From Methanoculleus sp. UBA77 (lineage in GTDB: Archaea > Halobacteriota > Methanomicrobia > Methanomicrobiales > Methanoculleaceae), in assembly GCA_002499455.1 (NCBI GenBank), contig DALN01000093.1, positions 1 to 13,800 of the forward strand: a DNA stretch of 13,800 nucleotides, read 5' to 3'. Both the position numbers and the translations under genes were made by a program. Shown piece by piece: positions 10,915-13,800 of the stretch. Below the pieces are notes generated by a model. That model was not told the DNA's origin, searched no databases, and saw only the letters and a list, made by a program, of their open reading frames with translations. The first letter of the stretch is position 1; each line of letters opens with the position of its first letter.

Positions 10915-13800
10915 ATGGGAAAACAGAACAGCATTCTGGCCTTCATACTACTGGCCTGCGCACTGGTGGCCATCGCCGGTGCCGCCGTGGATATCTCAGT
11001 GGTCTGGAATACAACGTATGGGGAACCGGGTGCAAACGACTCTGCATACTCGATTATTCAGGCTCCCGGGGATGGAGGATACCTCTTCGCCGGCAGTACG
11101 GAGTCGTTTGATGCAGGAGAGACAGACGTCTGGCTGGTAAACCTGACTGCATCCGGCGACGAACGATGGAACAGGACCTATGGCGGTCCGGAAAAAGATA
11201 CGGCCCGGGCGCTGATCAACACCTCGGACGGGAATCTTCTCCTTGCGGGGACGATCACCTATGTCACCGAAGGGAACCGGAAGGATACCGACGCCTGGGT
11301 GATGAAGCTCACTCCCCAGGGCGAGATCATCTGGAATGAGACCTTCGGCGGACCGGATGTCAATATCTCGACGTTCGCTGCTGCCGGGACATCGGACGGC
11401 GGCTACATCATCGCGGGAGAGACGGCGTTGTGGGGCGAGCCGGATACCGATGCCCTGGTGATCAAGATCAACGGTTCCGGCTACGAGGAGTGGACCCGGA
11501 CCTTCGGTGAACCGGGGTGGAATGACTCGGCCTACGCGGTTGTTGAGACCGCGTCAGGCGAGATCGGTGTTGCGGGAAGCACGGAGTCATTCGAGTCGTT
11601 CGGGCGGGATGCATTCGTCCTGAAGCTTGACTCCTCCGGGAACGAGCTCTGGAACGCGACCTTCGGGGGGCCGGAGAGCGATACCGCTCGTTCGCTCGTC
11701 CTTGCCCCGGACGGAGACTTCGTCTTCGCCGGGAGTTACATGACCCGAATCGCTCCGAGCATCACGGAAGACGATGCCCTGGTCGTCAAGATGGATCCCG
11801 ACGGAGAGATTGTCTGGAACTGGACCTACGGAGACGCAGAGGAGAATGAGTCGGCCGAAGCGATCATCGCCACCCTCGACGGCGGGTACCTCTTTGCCGG
11901 CAGGAGCGGGGATCTTTCGTCCGACAACGACGCCTGGATCGTGAAACTCGATAGCCGCGGGGCCGTTGAGGGCGATCTGACGCTTGGAGGTGTAAACCCC
12001 GGTGACCGGGCCGCATCGGTCATCCAGACGGCGGAGTCCGAGTACGTCGTTGCCGGGACCTTCAACAACACGGAGTTGAACGGCCCGCCCCAGATCGATG
12101 CCTGGGTCGTGAAACTCGCAACGAGCGAGAAGACGGTGACACAGCCGCCGGCAAAACCGCCGAAGCCGCCGAGGGTCTGCCCCGTGCAGTGTCCCACGCC
12201 GACACCGAAACCGAAACCCGCACCAAAGACCGGGTGCATCGGCGATATCGTCTGGAACGACACCAACGCAAACGGCATCCTGGACAAAGGAGAGAAGGCG
12301 ATACTAGGAGTCAACGTCACGCTTCTTGATGCGCAGCAGCGGACGATCGCCACCACGACCACCGGTTCCCGGGGGTACTCCTTCACCCGTCTCAACCCCG
12401 GCGACTATTACGTCAGGTTCAGCCTCCCACAGGGTTACGCGTTCACCCTAAAGGATGCCGGCCGGAACGATAGGCTGGATAGCGATGCAAACCTGACGAC
12501 CGGCAGGACTGACAGGATCACCCTGAAGGCAGGAGAATGGCAGTGCTGGTGGGATGCCGGGCTGATCAGGCAGCAGGCACCGTCGGTGGTGAACGCTACC
12601 GCTAACAGCACTATCAGCGGTCTCGTCTGGAACGATACCGACGGCAACGGCCTCCAGGGCGCAGGAGAAGAGGGCATCGCCGATGCCGGCGTCGGGCTCT
12701 ACTACGTAAACGAGACCCTCGTTAATTCTACAACAACGGATGCGAACGGGACCTACGAGTTCGATGGCCTTCTTGCGGGCGATTACTACCTGCTCTTTGA
12801 ACTGCCGGACGGCTTCACCTTCACACCGATGAACCAGGGCTCCGACGACGCTCTTGACAGCGATGCCGACCCGGCAACGGGGAGGACAGAGAAGATCACG
12901 CTCGCCAAGAACGAGACACAGCCCGACTGGGATGCCGGGGCGAACGTGACGGCCGGTATAGAACCAGTTGAAGAGAGTGTCACCATCGGCGACTTCGTCT
13001 GGAACGACACGAACGCGAACGGCCTCCAGGACGAGGGCGAAGGAGGGATGCCCGGGGTACTTGTGCGGCTCCTCTACGAGAACGAGAGCCCGGTCACGGA
13101 TGCGGCCGGAGCCGCCGTCGAGACCACGACGGGTGAGGAGGGATACTACACCCTGCAGGGCGTGGTCGGCACGACCTACATCATCGAGGTCATGCCCCGC
13201 AGAGGATTCACCTTTGTTGCGCCGTACGCCGGTGATGACACACTGGACAGCGATATCTTCCCGGAGACCGGCCGGACCGCGCCCTTCGAACTGACAGGCG
13301 AGGACCTCACCCGCGATGCGGGGCTGATGGTGCTCGAAGAAGAGGCAGTCATCATCGGCGGGCTCGCCTGGAACGATACGAACGCAAACGGGATCTGGGA
13401 TAGCGGCGAGTATGGCCTCGCAAATATTGCAGTGACCCTTCTTGACGCGGGTGGTGCGGATGCCAGGACGGCGATGACGAACAGGCTCGGGGGTTACGTG
13501 TTTACTGATGTTGCTTCCGGGACTTACGCCGTGCGTTTCACGCCGCCGGAGGGCTACATCTTCAGTCCAGCCGGCGAGGACAGCACCGTCGATCCCGCCA
13601 CCGGTACGACGGCACAGTTCTACCTCGCTCCGGGCGAGGAGCAGACTGGCTGGAACGCGGGACTCGTGCCGCCGGTGGTGGAGGAGGAGGTGACACCGGA
13701 GGAAGAGGTGACGCCGGAAGGGGAGATAACGCCGGAGGTGACACCGGAAGAGGAGATAACACCGGAGGTGACGCCGGAAGAGGAGACAACGCCAGAGGTG
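10915..13800 (+). CDS. Giant secreted surface protein: seven propeller-like repeats, four SdrD-B-like domains, TPE stalk (3' partial)
   Basis: The frame is open for 962 codons and leaves through the right edge. Residues 1-24 are a signal peptide (ILAFILLACALVAIAGAA). Residues about 29-402 hold seven repeats of about 54 residues, with conserved Trp at 31, 85, 140, 193, 246 and 301 and a degenerate seventh near 353. The pattern is WNxT(Y/F)GGPxxDxA, then DGGYLFAG, then DAWVVKL, which fits a seven-bladed beta-propeller. A Pro/Lys linker with Cys 422, 426 and 441 follows. Four SdrD-B/Cna-B-like domains start near 440, 567, 690 and 813, each opening VWNDTNANGxxDxGE (a calcium-loop pattern) and ending (D/N)AG. 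From 923 there is an acidic Thr-Pro-Glu stalk. Any C-terminal anchor lies outside the window. Such proteins sit on the archaeal cell surface; adhesion or envelope roles are inferred. Start support: AAGGAG 7 bases upstream. Confidence 0.9.
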   Translation, partial: MGKQNSILAFILLACALVAIAGAAVDISVVWNTTYGEPGANDSAYSIIQAPGDGGYLFAGSTESFDAGETDVWLVNLTASGDERWNRTYGGPEKDTARALINTSDGNLLLAGTITYVTEGNRKDTDAWVMKLTPQGEIIWNETFGGPDVNISTFAAAGTSDGGYIIAGETALWGEPDTDALVIKINGSGYEEWTRTFGEPGWNDSAYAVVETASGEIGVAGSTESFESFGRDAFVLKLDSSGNELWNATFGGPESDTARSLVLAPDGDFVFAGSYMTRIAPSITEDDALVVKMDPDGEIVWNWTYGDAEENESAEAIIATLDGGYLFAGRSGDLSSDNDAWIVKLDSRGAVEGDLTLGGVNPGDRAASVIQTAESEYVVAGTFNNTELNGPPQIDAWVVKLATSEKTVTQPPAKPPKPPRVCPVQCPTPTPKPKPAPKTGCIGDIVWNDTNANGILDKGEKAILGVNVTLLDAQQRTIATTTTGSRGYSFTRLNPGDYYVRFSLPQGYAFTLKDAGRNDRLDSDANLTTGRTDRITLKAGEWQCWWDAGLIRQQAPSVVNATANSTISGLVWNDTDGNGLQGAGEEGIADAGVGLYYVNETLVNSTTTDANGTYEFDGLLAGDYYLLFELPDGFTFTPMNQGSDDALDSDADPATGRTEKITLAKNETQPDWDAGANVTAGIEPVEESVTIGDFVWNDTNANGLQDEGEGGMPGVLVRLLYENESPVTDAAGAAVETTTGEEGYYTLQGVVGTTYIIEVMPRRGFTFVAPYAGDDTLDSDIFPETGRTAPFELTGEDLTRDAGLMVLEEEAVIIGGLAWNDTNANGIWDSGEYGLANIAVTLLDAGGADARTAMTNRLGGYVFTDVASGTYAVRFTPPEGYIFSPAGEDSTVDPATGTTAQFYLAPGEEQTGWNAGLVPPVVEEEVTPEEEVTPEGEITPEVTPEEEITPEVTPEEETTPEV
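11005..12120 (+). repeat. Seven protein-level repeats of about 54 residues (propeller blades)
   Basis: Blade starts fall at about 11005, 11167, 11332, 11491, 11650, 11815 and 11971, a spacing of 156-165 bases. Five of the seven (the first, second, third, fifth and sixth) carry an Asn-x-Thr sequon right after the conserved Trp. The seventh blade has lost the Trp and the sequon. DNA identity between copies is low, so this is old duplication under protein-level selection. Confidence 0.75.
12232..13671 (+). repeat. Four SdrD-B-like domain repeats
   Basis: The conserved Trp of each domain's WNDT motif is at residues 447, 572, 696 and 819, a period of 123-125 residues. All four carry N-D-T as a potential N-glycosylation site and an Asp/Asn-rich loop likely to bind calcium. 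The DNA around each motif (TGGAACGAYAC) is well conserved. Confidence 0.8.
13690..13800 (+). repeat. Tandem Thr-Pro-Glu codon repeats (30-bp unit)
   Basis: From 13729 the DNA repeats a 30-base unit encoding TPEVTPEEE(I/T): 13729-13758, 13759-13788 and a partial copy to the edge. Less regular TPE units precede it from 13693. It encodes an extended acidic stalk, as in wall-spanning regions, and may vary in copy number between strains. Confidence 0.8.

Noticed and set aside
11826..12395. 189-codon minus-strand frame and others inside the surface-protein gene
   Set aside because: The plus-strand frame is open throughout with clear repeats; these are shadows.

Overview
The window looks like a piece of a GC-rich archaeal chromosome, most probably a methanogen of the order Methanomicrobiales such as Methanoculleus. 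That placement is inferred from the gene set and style: archaeal TATA-like boxes in otherwise GC-rich spacers, a tandem universal-stress protein, a membrane PAS sensor kinase of the methanogen type, and secreted proteins with SdrD-B-like domains. No rRNA, tRNA, CRISPR array, phage gene or transposase was recognised.

Layout from left to right. The start of a minus-strand flavin-binding (PPOX-type) protein leaves through the left edge (1-89). A GC-rich spacer ending in an AT-rich promoter leads to a secreted two-domain protein (437-1705). It converges on a small YfcE-type metallophosphoesterase (1737-2234, minus). After a 318-bp spacer with a strong dyad comes a 56-residue acidic protein (2553-2723), whose 3' end overlaps the 3' end of a minus-strand pair: a PAS sensor kinase (3983-5173, with coding sequence apparently extending further upstream) followed 9 bp later by a UspA-UspA-GNAT fusion (2711-3973). 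A plus-strand pair follows: a NAD+ synthetase (5589-7196) overlapping by one base a HhH-GPD DNA glycosylase (7196-7876). A non-coding island of direct and inverted repeats (about 7898-8408) separates these from a 59-residue minus-strand protein (8422-8601) and a divergent full-length RecQ helicase (8729-10543). A 371-bp spacer with an AT-rich promoter precedes a very large secreted protein (10915 to the right edge): signal peptide, seven propeller-like repeats, four SdrD-B-like domains and a Thr-Pro-Glu stalk.

Several enzymes lack residues their families normally need. The sensor kinase has Asn where the phospho-accepting His is expected, and its ATP-binding domain looks intact. The NAD+ synthetase has Gly where the glutaminase domain's catalytic Cys is expected, and its synthetase domain looks intact. 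The glycosylase has Glu at the EndoIII catalytic Lys position, as in monofunctional 3-methyladenine glycosylases. The His-less kinase and the stress-protein/acetyltransferase fusion appear to be one transcription unit and are the best candidate here for an unusual signalling system. The kinase N-terminus has no usable start codon in frame and is best explained by a -1 frameshift or a one-base sequence error near 5326-5345.
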